A DNA stretch of 64,000 bases from Deltaproteobacteria bacterium (lineage in GTDB: Bacteria; Desulfobacterota; Binatia; UBA9968; JAJDTQ01), in NCBI GenBank assembly GCA_028818755.1, contig JAPPNF010000128.1, positions 1 through 64,000 on the forward strand, given 5' to 3'. Positions within the stretch are counted from its first letter, which is position 1. Each line of letters begins with the position of its first letter. Below, piece by piece: positions 26,934 to 34,584 of this stretch. Under the pieces are notes generated by a model, which was given only the letters and a program-made list of their open reading frames with translations, was not told the origin of the DNA and searched no databases. Position numbers and translations under genes: made by a program.

Positions 26934-27995
26934 ATGAAGATATCGCCCCTCGCCGACTTCCACAAAGAGAACGGCGCGCACTTCGTCCAAAGAGAGGGAT
27001 GGAGCCTGCCGGCGCACTTCGGCGACCCCGGCGCGGAATACGACGCCGTGCGCTCCGCCGCGGGCTGGCTGGACCTGGCCGACCGGACCATTCTCTCCGT
27101 CTCGGGCCCCGACAGCGTCGAGTGGCTCCAGGGAATGCTATCCAACGACGTCGAGGCGCTCGAGCCCGGCCAGGGAATACCCGCGGCGATCCTGAACATT
27201 CAGGGCAAGATCCTGGCGGACGTGCGGGTCTTACGCACCGCCGATGCCTTCCTGCTGGAGCTGGACGAGCCCCTCGCGGCGGGGGCGCTGGAGCACCTGA
27301 ACCGCTACCTGATCGCGGACGAGGTGGAGCTTGCCGACCTGTCCGGCGAACTGGCCCTGATCTCCATCCAGGGACCGGAGGCAGAGACCGCCCTGTCCGG
27401 GCTTCTGGACGCGCCTCCGTTGCCGTCCGGAAATCTGGAGCACGGGGAAGTCGACTTGGCTGGCGCCCGGATTCGCATCGTCCGGGCCACGCATACCGGA
27501 GAGGCCGGTTTCGATGTCGTGGCGCCAGGAGACAGGCTCGCCGCGGTGGCGGCGCTTCCGCAAGCGCGAAGTATCCGGTGGGCCGGTCTGGAAGCCCGGG
27601 AGACCCTGAGGATCGAAGCCGGGATACCCCGCTACGGGGTGGACATGGACGCCGACACGCTCCTCCTGGAGACCTGTCTCGACGACGCCGTCAGCTTCAC
27701 CAAGGGATGCTATCTGGGACAGGAAACCGTGGAGCGCATCCATTCCCGGGGCCACGTGAACCGCAAGCTCGTCGGCCTCATGGCCGAGGGGGACACGGTT
27801 CCGGTTCCGGGCGATCCGGTCCTGGTCGACGAACGCCCCGTAGGCCGCATCACCAGTGCCGTGGCCTCGCCGCGGGTTGGCCGTCCCATCGCCCTCGGCT
27901 ACGTCCATCGGGACTACATCGAGCCGGGCAGCACCGTCCTCATTGGACACGGAGACGGCAGGATTGTCGCCTCGGTCCGTGCCCTGCCCTTCTGA
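26934..27995 (+). CDS. ygfZ: YgfZ/GcvT-like folate-binding protein
   Basis: This 353-residue GcvT-fold protein has the YgfZ signature KGCYLGQETVERIHSRGHVNRKL near residues 255-280. Its first domain (GWLDLADRTILSVSGPDSVEWLQGMLSNDV) is shared with aminomethyltransferases. YgfZ proteins use folate to support Fe-S cluster enzymes and tRNA modification, and no glycine-cleavage partners are nearby. ATG 26934 is preferred over an upstream start, since MKISPLADFHKENGAHF resembles family N-termini. A perfect inverted repeat ends the transcript. Confidence 0.85.
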   Translation: MKISPLADFHKENGAHFVQREGWSLPAHFGDPGAEYDAVRSAAGWLDLADRTILSVSGPDSVEWLQGMLSNDVEALEPGQGIPAAILNIQGKILADVRVLRTADAFLLELDEPLAAGALEHLNRYLIADEVELADLSGELALISIQGPEAETALSGLLDAPPLPSGNLEHGEVDLAGARIRIVRATHTGEAGFDVVAPGDRLAAVAALPQARSIRWAGLEARETLRIEAGIPRYGVDMDADTLLLETCLDDAVSFTKGCYLGQETVERIHSRGHVNRKLVGLMAEGDTVPVPGDPVLVDERPVGRITSAVASPRVGRPIALGYVHRDYIEPGSTVLIGHGDGRIVASVRALPF

Positions 27996-28014
27996 ATTGC
28001 ACCGCGTACAAAGA

Positions 28015-28042
28015 AACAGGGGCGACGCGCGTCGCCCCTGTT
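28015..28042. terminator. Bidirectional intrinsic terminator
   Basis: A perfect 28-bp palindrome (AACAGGGGCGACGC and its complement) lies between the convergent ygfZ and peroxiredoxin genes. Neither side has a long T run (TTCGTGTGT on plus, TTTCTTTGT on minus), so termination strength is uncertain. Confidence 0.75.
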
Positions 28043-28072
28043 CGTGTGTCCGGCGGTTTGTAGCGAAATACG

Positions 28073-28531
28073 CTAGAGCTTGTCCAACTCGGCCAGCAGG
28101 TCGCTGTTCTCGGGGATACCGCCCTCGTAGACCTGGGCGAACCGCACGGTCCCCTGCTTGTCGATGATGAAGACGGCCCTCTTGGGGAAACCCTGGTCGC
28201 GCAGGCAGTCGTACTGCTCGCACACCGCCCCGTGAGGAAAGAAATCCGAAAGCATCGGGAAGCTGATGCCGCCCATCTGCTCCGCGAACGCCTTGTGGGC
28301 GAACACCGAATCAACACTCACGCTCAGGACCTGAGCGTCTTTGGCCTCGAAGCTGGCCTTGTCAGCCTCGAAGTTGCTCAACTCCCGCTGTCAGCCGCCG
28401 GTGAAATCCAGCGGATAGAACGCCAGCACGACGTTCTTCTTGCCCGCGTAGTCGCTCAGGGACACGTTCTCTTCCCGGGTGACCGGCAGGCTGAACTCGG
28501 GGGCCTTTTCCCCCACGCTTGGCATCGCCAT
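28073..28531 (-). CDS. Selenocysteine-containing peroxiredoxin (in-frame TGA = Sec47)
   Basis: This 152-residue thioredoxin-fold peroxidase of the AhpC/TSA type reads through one in-frame TGA (28391-28393, codon 47). The upstream part ends [13 protein letters not shown] and the downstream part continues [17 protein letters not shown]. The TGA thus falls exactly where peroxiredoxins have their peroxidatic Cys (FTxxC-x-x-E-L), which indicates selenocysteine rather than a broken gene. Later residues [10 protein letters not shown] and [12 protein letters not shown] are conserved, and Cys residues follow in VCEQYDC. ATG 28531 has AAAGGAG 8 bases upstream. A SECIS-like hairpin follows the TGA. An ordinary nonsense mutation is the alternative. 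Confidence 0.87.
28345..28373 (-). promoter_or_regulatory. Candidate bacterial SECIS hairpin
   Basis: Seventeen bases after the in-frame TGA, the mRNA can form an 11-bp uninterrupted stem. CUUCGAGGCUG pairs with CAGCUUCGAGG (two G-U pairs) around the 7-nt loop ACAAGGC. The apical loop begins 28 nt after the UGA, within the distance range described for bacterial SECIS elements. A weaker hairpin (GGAGUU, loop GAGC, AACUUC) is nearer the UGA and overlaps it in sequence. Confidence 0.65.
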
Positions 28532-28555
28532 CAAACGATCTCCTTTCTGAATTGT

Positions 28556-28580
28556 ACGGGCGGGTTTCAAACCCGCCCGT
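28556..28580. terminator. Hairpin between Nudix and peroxiredoxin genes (dispersed palindrome)
   Basis: ACGGGCGGGTTTC and its complement form a 12-bp stem-capable palindrome downstream of the Nudix gene and just upstream of the peroxiredoxin ribosome site. It may terminate the Nudix transcript. The same GGGCGGGTTTGAAAC half-sequence recurs at 29738-29755, where it overlaps the end of rluB, and in degenerate form near 63963, so it is also a dispersed repeat. Confidence 0.6.
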
Positions 28581-28612
28581 GTTCGCACGATGCGATCAGT
28601 CGATAGGGCTTC

Positions 28613-29170
28613 CTAACACACTTGCCCTTGCCCATAAAGCCGCTCGAAATCCCTGAGGGCTTCCACGGTGCTGGGGAACGCCAGCTCGTCCCAAGGGATC
28701 CGCGCCAACGAGAAGGTTCCGGCCTCGGTGCTCTCGTCCCCGGCGGCGAGGGCTCCCCCCACCACTGCCGCCACGTAGACGATGATCACGTTGGGCGATC
28801 CGGGATAGGAATAGACCCCCAGAAGCGACCTCGTCTCCACTTCCAGGTGGCTTTCCTCCAGGGTTTCCCGCACCGCCGCCTCGGTGGTGCTCTCGCCGCG
28901 GTCCACGTAGCCGCCGGGGAAGACCCACTTCCCCATGGCCGGCTCGATGCCGCGCCGCAGCAGCACCAAGCCGCCGTCCAGCGTGCAGATGGTTCCGGCC
29001 ACTACCTTGGGGTCCTGATAGAAGATGAAGGAACACTTCTCGCAGACCAGCCGTCCGGGCTCGTTGCTCTTGAGGACGCGTCGCACCAGGGACCCGGCGC
29101 AACGGGGACAGAAGCGGTAGCCGCCGCCTCCGTGATGATGCCCGTGGTGATGATGATCGTGGTCTGCCAT
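28613..29170 (-). CDS. Nudix hydrolase with zinc ribbon and His-rich N-terminus
   Basis: This 185-residue protein begins with a His-rich tract (ADHDHHHHGHHHGGGG), then a four-Cys zinc ribbon (FCPRC ... CEKC). Its Nudix domain has a complete box: GGYVDRGES, then REtLeES as RETLEES. The ribbon-Nudix order resembles NudC-like and ADP-ribose or NADH pyrophosphatases, but the nucleotide substrate is unclear. ATG 29170 is preferred over GTG 29179. The His tract may bind metal. It lies 12 bp after the secreted-protein gene. Confidence 0.87.
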   Translation of the reverse strand: MADHDHHHHGHHHGGGGYRFCPRCAGSLVRRVLKSNEPGRLVCEKCSFIFYQDPKVVAGTICTLDGGLVLLRRGIEPAMGKWVFPGGYVDRGESTTEAAVRETLEESHLEVETRSLLGVYSYPGSPNVIIVYVAAVVGGALAAGDESTEAGTFSLARIPWDELAFPSTVEALRDFERLYGQGQVC

Positions 29171-29182
29171 CGGGCGCACGCC

Positions 29183-29716
29183 TTACGGTTGCTCCCAGGA
29201 GCAGTTCACGGTCGTGAGAACCTGCTTGTTGGCGCGGTAGGTCGCCTCGTAATCACAGCCTCCGCGAACGTTGGAGAACTTGCCGGTACCCCCGTCAAGG
29301 CTTCCTCGGCCGCTGCCGCCCGTCTCCACGCCCCCGCCCGTCCTTTTGCCCGACATGTAGAGCTTGTTCTCGCCCCCGGGGTCGTTGAACGTGCAGGCCG
29401 TCTCCAGGCGGAAGCTCTTCGGGGTTTGCCTGCCGTAGACCACGCACGTCGTGTCACCGTGGGTACCCTTCGTAAACGGATCGCCGGAACTCTCGACAAT
29501 AACGCCCACCCCGTTCAAACCGCCGCCGAAGACGGTCAGTTCCGGCTGCTTCACCGTGGTGTAGCCGTGAGTCGAAACCATGAGCATGGTGAAGGTGCCG
29601 CTCGCGGCGCCGAAAACCGGCTGGACCATGCCCAAGCTGCCGGCTGCGACGATGCCCGCCGCGGCCGCCATCAGCCTCGCCGACGCCAGAACTCCAAGGA
29701 TCGTCTTCGGTTGCAT
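29183..29716 (-). CDS. Secreted protein of unknown function
   Basis: This 177-residue protein has a long signal peptide (MAAAAGIVAAGSLGMVQPVFG, cleavage after AFGA-like VFGA). The mature part is small, Gly/Thr-rich and probably all-beta. Four cysteines are present in the mature region (TTCVVYG, TACTFN, GGCDYE, VNCSWE), consistent with two disulfides. A GGTGKFSNVRGGCDYE motif resembles the GTGKFxxxxG turn of allene-oxide-cyclase or dirigent-like barrels. ATG 29716 is supported by GGAGGG 7 bases upstream; the longer frame start at 29743 overlaps rluB. Confidence 0.7.
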   Translation of the reverse strand: MQPKTILGVLASARLMAAAAGIVAAGSLGMVQPVFGAASGTFTMLMVSTHGYTTVKQPELTVFGGGLNGVGVIVESSGDPFTKGTHGDTTCVVYGRQTPKSFRLETACTFNDPGGENKLYMSGKRTGGGVETGGSGRGSLDGGTGKFSNVRGGCDYEATYRANKQVLTTVNCSWEQP

Positions 29717-29739
29717 GGCAAATCCCTCCGTTCCAAGTT

Positions 29740-30477
29740 TCAAACCCGCCCGTCCAGGGCTACTTCGCGCCTGAGGCGCGTCACCTCCGCCTCGGTCAGC
29801 GGACGTATTTCTCCGCGGGCCAGATGACCGAGGGCGATGGGGCCGAAACGGCTTCTGACGAGGCGTTCCACCGTGTGTCCCAGGGCCTCCACCATCCGGC
29901 GGATCTCCCGGTAGCGGCCCTCGCGGAGCTCCACCTCAAGCCACACCTTCTGTTTCAATCGCCGCAGCACCTTCACTCCCGCCGGCGCGGTCACGCCGTC
30001 CTCCAGGCCCACTCCCCGGCGCAGCCGCTCCAGTTGTGCCTCCGAAGGCATCCCGCTCAACTTGACCTCGTAGGTCTTGCGGACCCCGTACCGGGGGTGC
30101 GTCAGGCGGTAGGCCAGATCGCCGTCGTTGGTGAGGAGCAACAGGCCCGAGGTACCGTAGTCCAGCCGTCCCGCCGGAACGACGCCGGACGGATGGCGCC
30201 CGGCACGCAGGTAGTCGGCCACCGACGGCCGCCCTTCGGTGTCCCGCATGGTCGTGATGACGCCGACGGGCTTGTGGAACGCGAGATAGACCCGGGACGC
30301 CACGGGCCGGAGCGCCCGGCCGTCCACCCGGATGGTGTCGCATGCGGCGTCGGCGCGGGTTCCCAGCTCGAGGACGCGGCGCCCGTTGACCATGACGCGG
30401 CCTTCGAGTATCCATTGCTCGGCCTGGCGCCGGGAAGCGAGGCCCGCGTGCGCGATGATCCTTTGAAGCCGTTCCAT
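29740..30477 (-). CDS. rluB: Pseudouridine synthase, RluB/RsuA family
   Basis: This 245-residue rRNA pseudouridine synthase has an N-terminal S4 RNA-binding domain (LQRIIAHAGLASRRQAEQWILEGRV) and a catalytic domain with the aspartate in AGRLDYGTSGLLLLTNDG and the RKTYEVKL motif. It modifies 23S (RluB) or 16S (RsuA) rRNA. Its position downstream of scpA-scpB is the common RluB context. The last codons (DGRV, then TGA) coincide with a dispersed GGGCGGGTTTGA repeat, so the C-terminus may have been reshaped by it. Confidence 0.93.
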   Translation of the reverse strand: MERLQRIIAHAGLASRRQAEQWILEGRVMVNGRRVLELGTRADAACDTIRVDGRALRPVASRVYLAFHKPVGVITTMRDTEGRPSVADYLRAGRHPSGVVPAGRLDYGTSGLLLLTNDGDLAYRLTHPRYGVRKTYEVKLSGMPSEAQLERLRRGVGLEDGVTAPAGVKVLRRLKQKVWLEVELREGRYREIRRMVEALGHTVERLVRSRFGPIALGHLARGEIRPLTEAEVTRLRREVALDGRV

Positions 30478-30484
30478 GCCCAGG

Positions 30485-30527
30485 CCCTCACCCGGCCTTC
30501 GGCCACCCTCTCCCAGGGGGAGAGGGG
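30485..30527. repeat. REP-like palindromic repeat
   Basis: The sequence CCCTCACCCGGCCTTCGGCC followed by ACCCTCTCCC, a short G run and GAGAGGGG contains two small palindromes (GGCCTTCGGCC and CCCTCTCCC...GGGAGAGG). A near-identical unit occurs at 53260-53301, with an inverted partner at 53198-53230. It is located between rluB and scpB. Such units are extragenic, often multi-copy, and may stabilise or terminate transcripts. Confidence 0.8.
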
Positions 30528-30591
30528 TTGTATTTGATTACTCGAACAGGCTCCTGGTGCCGCCGTGCCGATCCGACCTCCTCCGCTGGGG

Positions 30592-31221
30592 TCACTCCGG
30601 GTTCTCCTGGCTGTCCGCGGCCTCACCCTCGTCCGGAGCGGCAGCCGGACCGGCCTCGCCCTGAACCTCGGCATCCGGCTCCGGCAACGCCTGCGTCAGC
30701 TCCTCCATCTCCTGCAGGGTCGGCAGGCTCTTCAGGTCCTTGAGATTGAACGCCTCGAGGAACTCGCCGGTGGTGCCGTAGAGGAAGGGTTTGCCGGCCA
30801 CGTCCTTCCGGGCCACGATCCGGATCATGCGCCGCTCCAGCAGCGTGGACACCACCCCGTCCACGTTGACCCCGCGAATCTCCTCGATCTCGGCCCGGGT
30901 CACGGGCTGGCGGTACGCGATGATGGCGAGGGTTTCCAGGGTCGCCCGGCTCATGCGCGCGGGCTTCACGGCCGTCAGCCGGCGCACGAACTCCGCGTGC
31001 TCGCTGGGCGTCCGCAACTGGTAGCCGTTGGCCACTTCCGCCAGGCGGAGGCCCCTCCCCGCCTCCTCGTACTCCCGCCGCAACTCCCCGAGGGCGTCGG
31101 TGACCTCCTTGCGCGGGATCTCCCCCACGGCGTCCCTCAAACGGTCCGCGGACACCGGACCGTCCGCCGCCAAGAGGAGGCTTTCGAGGATCGCCTTGAG
31201 CCGCTCACTCTCCATGGTCAC
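30592..31221 (-). CDS. scpB: Segregation and condensation protein B
   Basis: This 209-residue SMC partner (kleisin-associated) has two winged-helix domains. Family segments are visible: LKAILESLLLAADGPVSADRL, ETLAIIAYRQPVTRAEIEEIRGV and RRMIRIVARKDVAGKPFLYGTT. The acidic C-terminal tail is variable. It overlaps scpA by 17 bp, as is common, and acts with ScpA and SMC in chromosome compaction and segregation. Confidence 0.95.
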   Translation of the reverse strand: MTMESERLKAILESLLLAADGPVSADRLRDAVGEIPRKEVTDALGELRREYEEAGRGLRLAEVANGYQLRTPSEHAEFVRRLTAVKPARMSRATLETLAIIAYRQPVTRAEIEEIRGVNVDGVVSTLLERRMIRIVARKDVAGKPFLYGTTGEFLEAFNLKDLKSLPTLQEMEELTQALPEPDAEVQGEAGPAAAPDEGEAADSQENPE

Positions 31222-31972
31222 CCTCCGGCGAATCCGCCGTCATGGCCGCGTTGGCCTCGGACAGCGACAGCATCGGTTCCATGACGATGGGCCCCAGCCG
31301 TTCCTTCTGGAGCACATGCACCGCGCGGATGCGGATGAGCTCCAGCAGCGCCAGGAAGGTCACCACCACGTCCATCCTGGAACCCGCCGAGTCGAACAGC
31401 TCGTGAAACACTACCGACGACGCGCGGTGCAGTTCGTCGAGGATGTAGGCCATGCGTTCGCGCACGGACACCGTTTCCTGCACCACCGTGTGCACGGACG
31501 GCCCCGGGAACCTTTCCAGCACGCGCTGCAGCGCCGACATCAGATCGAACACCGAGAGCTGCTCGAAGCTCACCTCCGTGGTCCGCTCGGGGCGGCCCTG
31601 GCGGACGAACACGTCCCGGTTGAGGATTTCGCGCTCCTCTAGCTCCCGGGCCGCGTTCTTGAAGCGCTCGTACTCCAGCAAGCGGCGGATCAGCTCTTCG
31701 CGGGTGTCGCCGCCCTCCTCCTCGTCCTCCTCGTCTTCCTCGTCGGGAGGCAGCAGCATCCTGGACTTGATGTGCACCAGGGTCGCAGCCATGACGAGGT
31801 ACTCTCCGGAAACGTCGAGGTTGAGGCCCTGCATCAACTCCAGCGTTTCCAGGTACTGCTCGGTGATGGCGGCGATGGGGATATCGACGATACTGAGCTC
31901 GTTCTTCTTGATGAGATGGAGCAGCAGGTCCAACGGACCTTCGTAGATCTCGAGTTGAACATGCACCGCCAT
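31205..31972 (-). CDS. scpA: Segregation and condensation protein A
   Basis: This 255-residue bacterial kleisin has the N-terminal SMC-binding segment YEGPLDLLLHLIKKNELSIVDIPIAAITEQYL, an acidic linker (DEEDEEDEEEGG, about residues 77-88) and a C-terminal winged helix. It overlaps scpB and is 6 bp from trpS, giving the order trpS-scpA-scpB. Confidence 0.95.
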   Translation of the reverse strand: MAVHVQLEIYEGPLDLLLHLIKKNELSIVDIPIAAITEQYLETLELMQGLNLDVSGEYLVMAATLVHIKSRMLLPPDEEDEEDEEEGGDTREELIRRLLEYERFKNAARELEEREILNRDVFVRQGRPERTTEVSFEQLSVFDLMSALQRVLERFPGPSVHTVVQETVSVRERMAYILDELHRASSVVFHELFDSAGSRMDVVVTFLALLELIRIRAVHVLQKERLGPIVMEPMLSLSEANAAMTADSPEGDHGE

Positions 31973-31978
31973 GGCGGA

Positions 31979-32956
31979 CTACAGCGTCAGCGCCGACCGG
32001 ACCTCGCTCATGGTCGCCTCGGCCTGCTCCCCGGCGACACGGTTGCCCTCGGCGATAACGTCGCGGATGTCGTCCGGCCGGTTGTCGTAGTAGGCCTTCT
32101 TCTCCCGGAAAGGCGCGAGGTCGTCGACGACGTGCCGGATCATCACCTTCTTGCAGTCCAGGCAGCCGATGCCGGCGCTGCGGCATCCTTCCGAGACCTC
32201 CTGGATCTCTTCCGGGGTGCAGTAGATCTTGTGCAGGTTGAAGGCCGGGCACTTCTCCGGCTCGCCGGGGTCGGTCCTGCGAGCCCGCGCCGTGTCCGTC
32301 ACCATGCGGCTCAGCTTGCGGTCGATGGTCTCCGGCGAGTCCGAGAGCAGCACGGAGTTGCCGTAGCTCTTGCTCATCTTGCGTCCGTCGAGGCCCGGCA
32401 ACCGCTGGGTCTCCGTGAGCAGCACCTCGGGTTCGGGGAACACCGGACCATAGAAGCTGTTGAAGCGCCGGACGATCTCCCGGGTGAGCTCCACGTGGGG
32501 CGCCTGGTCCACACCCACCGGCACCCGGTGGGCCTTGTACATGATGATGTCCGCCGCCTGCAGCACCGGATAGCCGAGAAAACCGTAGGTCGACAGGTCG
32601 CGCTCCTTCAGCTCGGTCATCTGCTCCTTGTAGGTCGGGTTCCTTTCCAGCCAGGAAACCGGCGTCAGCATGGACAGCAGCAGATGGAGCTCGGCGTGCT
32701 CCTTGATGTCCGACTGCCGGAAGATCGTGCACCTCGCGGGGTCGAGGCCGACGCTGAGCCATTCCGCCACCATCGCCCGGGTGCCGTCCGAAATGCCGTC
32801 CGGAGACTGGTAGTCCGTGGTCAGCGCATGCCAGTCGGCGACGAAGAAAAAACAACGGTAGTCGTCCTGCAGGCCGACCCAGTTGCGCAGGGCGCCGTGG
32901 AGATGGCCCAGGTGAAGCAGTCCGGTGGGGCGCGCCCCGCTTACGATGGTATCCAT
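31979..32956 (-). CDS. trpS: Tryptophanyl-tRNA synthetase
   Basis: This 325-residue class I synthetase charges tRNA-Trp. It has the HIGH-type motif as LHLGHLHGAL near residue 17 and the KMSKS motif in GRKMSKSYGN near residue 195. The length fits bacterial TrpS. It lies between the site-2 protease and scpA genes with very short spacers. Confidence 0.95.
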   Translation of the reverse strand: MDTIVSGARPTGLLHLGHLHGALRNWVGLQDDYRCFFFVADWHALTTDYQSPDGISDGTRAMVAEWLSVGLDPARCTIFRQSDIKEHAELHLLLSMLTPVSWLERNPTYKEQMTELKERDLSTYGFLGYPVLQAADIIMYKAHRVPVGVDQAPHVELTREIVRRFNSFYGPVFPEPEVLLTETQRLPGLDGRKMSKSYGNSVLLSDSPETIDRKLSRMVTDTARARRTDPGEPEKCPAFNLHKIYCTPEEIQEVSEGCRSAGIGCLDCKKVMIRHVVDDLAPFREKKAYYDNRPDDIRDVIAEGNRVAGEQAEATMSEVRSALTL

Positions 32957-32965
32957 GGCATCAAC

Positions 32966-33622
32966 TTACACGACTCCGACCAGGACGGCCAGAAACCAGA
33001 TCACGAAGTCCATGATCGGCACCAGCGTGTAGGTCAGCGCCCCGGTCATCAGCAGCGCGACGACGATGATGAGCCCGAAAGGCTCGATGCGGGCCACCTG
33101 CATGGCCTGGGGCTCCGGCAGGAGGCCCACCAGCACCCGGCCCCCGTCCAGCGGCGGTATCGGAAAGATGTTGAACACCGCCAGCATCACGTTGATGCGC
33201 ACGCTGGTGAGGCACATGTACCACAGGTACGAGGATACCGAGCCGGCCGCGACGCCGCCGCTCATGAGGGTGAACTTCACCAGCAGCAGGCTCAGGACGG
33301 CCAGGATGATGTTGGCGCCGGGCCCCGCCAGCGCCACCTTGATCATGTCGCGCCTGGGATCCTTCAGGTTGTCGTAGTCTACGGGAACGGGCTTGGCATA
33401 GCCGAATACCGGCCCGCCGGCCCAGATGAGCAGGGCCGGCAGCAGCACCGTGCCGACGATGTCGATGTGCGAGAACGGGTTCAGGGTCAGCCGGCCCATG
33501 ATGGCGGCCGTGGGATCGCCCAGCCGATAGGCCACCCACCCGTGCGCCACTTCGTGAAAGACGATGGCCACGAGCACCGGGAATGCCCAAATCGACAGTT
33601 GCCACAGGAACTCTTGGGCCAT
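32966..33622 (-). CDS. Site-2 protease family membrane metalloprotease (M50)
   Basis: This 218-residue polytopic membrane protein has the zinc motif HEVAHG in FHEVAHGWVAYRLGD, and the second motif as PPLDGGRVLVG with the metal-binding Asp. It belongs to the compact YwhC/FPN-type group without a PDZ domain. Substrates are unknown. The frequent placement beside trpS and scpA in bacteria supports the call. Confidence 0.92.
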   Translation of the reverse strand: MAQEFLWQLSIWAFPVLVAIVFHEVAHGWVAYRLGDPTAAIMGRLTLNPFSHIDIVGTVLLPALLIWAGGPVFGYAKPVPVDYDNLKDPRRDMIKVALAGPGANIILAVLSLLLVKFTLMSGGVAAGSVSSYLWYMCLTSVRINVMLAVFNIFPIPPLDGGRVLVGLLPEPQAMQVARIEPFGLIIVVALLMTGALTYTLVPIMDFVIWFLAVLVGVV

Positions 33623-33666
33623 TGCACATTCTTAAGTGACGGGTTGCGAAAACACAACGCCGCCTC

Positions 33667-34584
33667 TCAACCCTTGCCGCCGGGGGTTTCCCGCGGATGG
33701 AACTGCTGGTGGACCTTCTTGATGCGGCTCCGGCTCACGTGCGTGTAGATCTGGGTGGTGGCGATGTCCGAGTGCCCGAGCATCGACTGCACCGCGCGCA
33801 GGTCGGCGCCGCCCTCCAGCAGGTGGGTGGCGAAGGAATGGCGCAGCGTATGGGGCGTCACCCGGTGCTGCAGGCCGGCCCGGCGGGCGTATCCGCGCAG
33901 CAGCTTCCAGAATCCCTGGCGGGTGAGGGGCCTGCCGGAACGCGTGAGGAACACGTAGTCGCTGTAACCACCGCGCAGGAAGAACGGGCGCACGTCGCGC
34001 AGGTAGCGCCGCAGGCACTCGTACGCAAAGCGGCCGAAGGGGACCTGCCGCACCTTGGCGCCCTTGCCCTTGATGGTCAGATAGTTGCCCTCCATGCTGA
34101 CCTGCTGCAGCTTGAGGGAGACCAGTTCCGAAACCCGCAGCCCGCTGCCGTATAGCAGCTCCAGCATCGCGCGGTCCCGCGCTCCCAGGGGTTTGGCCTC
34201 GTCGGGCTGATCCAGCAGGATGCGCATGTCCGTGCCGCCGAGGGTTTCGGGCAGCCGGCCCGCGGCGCCCCGGGACGAGAACTCGGGCACCGGGTCGCTG
34301 GAGACCATCTCCTCCTTGAGGAGAAAACGATAGAACCGGCGCATGCTGCCCAGCAGGCGCGCCACCGAGCGTTCGCTGAGACGCTGCCCCCTGAGGTCGG
34401 CGATGTACGCCCGCAGGTCGGACGTGGCGGCATCGCCCCAGGCGCGCACGCCGCGGGCGGAGAGGAACTCGGCCAGCCGGTTCAGATCGCGGCTGTAGGC
34501 CTCCAGGGTGTTGGCCCGCAACCCCCGCTCCACGGCCAACGTCTCGATGAAGAGGTCAACCGGCCGCGTCAGCTCGTCCGTCAT
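33667..34584 (-). CDS. xerD: Tyrosine recombinase XerD
   Basis: This 305-residue site-specific recombinase resolves chromosome dimers at dif with XerC and FtsK. It has an N-terminal SAM-like core-binding domain (ETLAVERGLRANTLEAYSRDL) and a catalytic domain with Arg in GSGLRVSEL, His-x-x-Arg in TPHTLRHSFATHLL, His in LGHSDIATTQIY and the Tyr nucleophile in IYTHVS. A XerC paralogue or another dif-type recombinase is possible. It overlaps the glnD 3' end by 29 bp. Confidence 0.93.
   Translation of the reverse strand: MTDELTRPVDLFIETLAVERGLRANTLEAYSRDLNRLAEFLSARGVRAWGDAATSDLRAYIADLRGQRLSERSVARLLGSMRRFYRFLLKEEMVSSDPVPEFSSRGAAGRLPETLGGTDMRILLDQPDEAKPLGARDRAMLELLYGSGLRVSELVSLKLQQVSMEGNYLTIKGKGAKVRQVPFGRFAYECLRRYLRDVRPFFLRGGYSDYVFLTRSGRPLTRQGFWKLLRGYARRAGLQHRVTPHTLRHSFATHLLEGGADLRAVQSMLGHSDIATTQIYTHVSRSRIKKVHQQFHPRETPGGKG

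Noticed and set aside
28073-28588. Peroxiredoxin as a pseudogene or as two separate small genes
   Set aside because: The TGA is precisely at the peroxidatic Cys codon, the frame is intact on both sides and a SECIS-like hairpin follows. Selenocysteine explains this better than decay.
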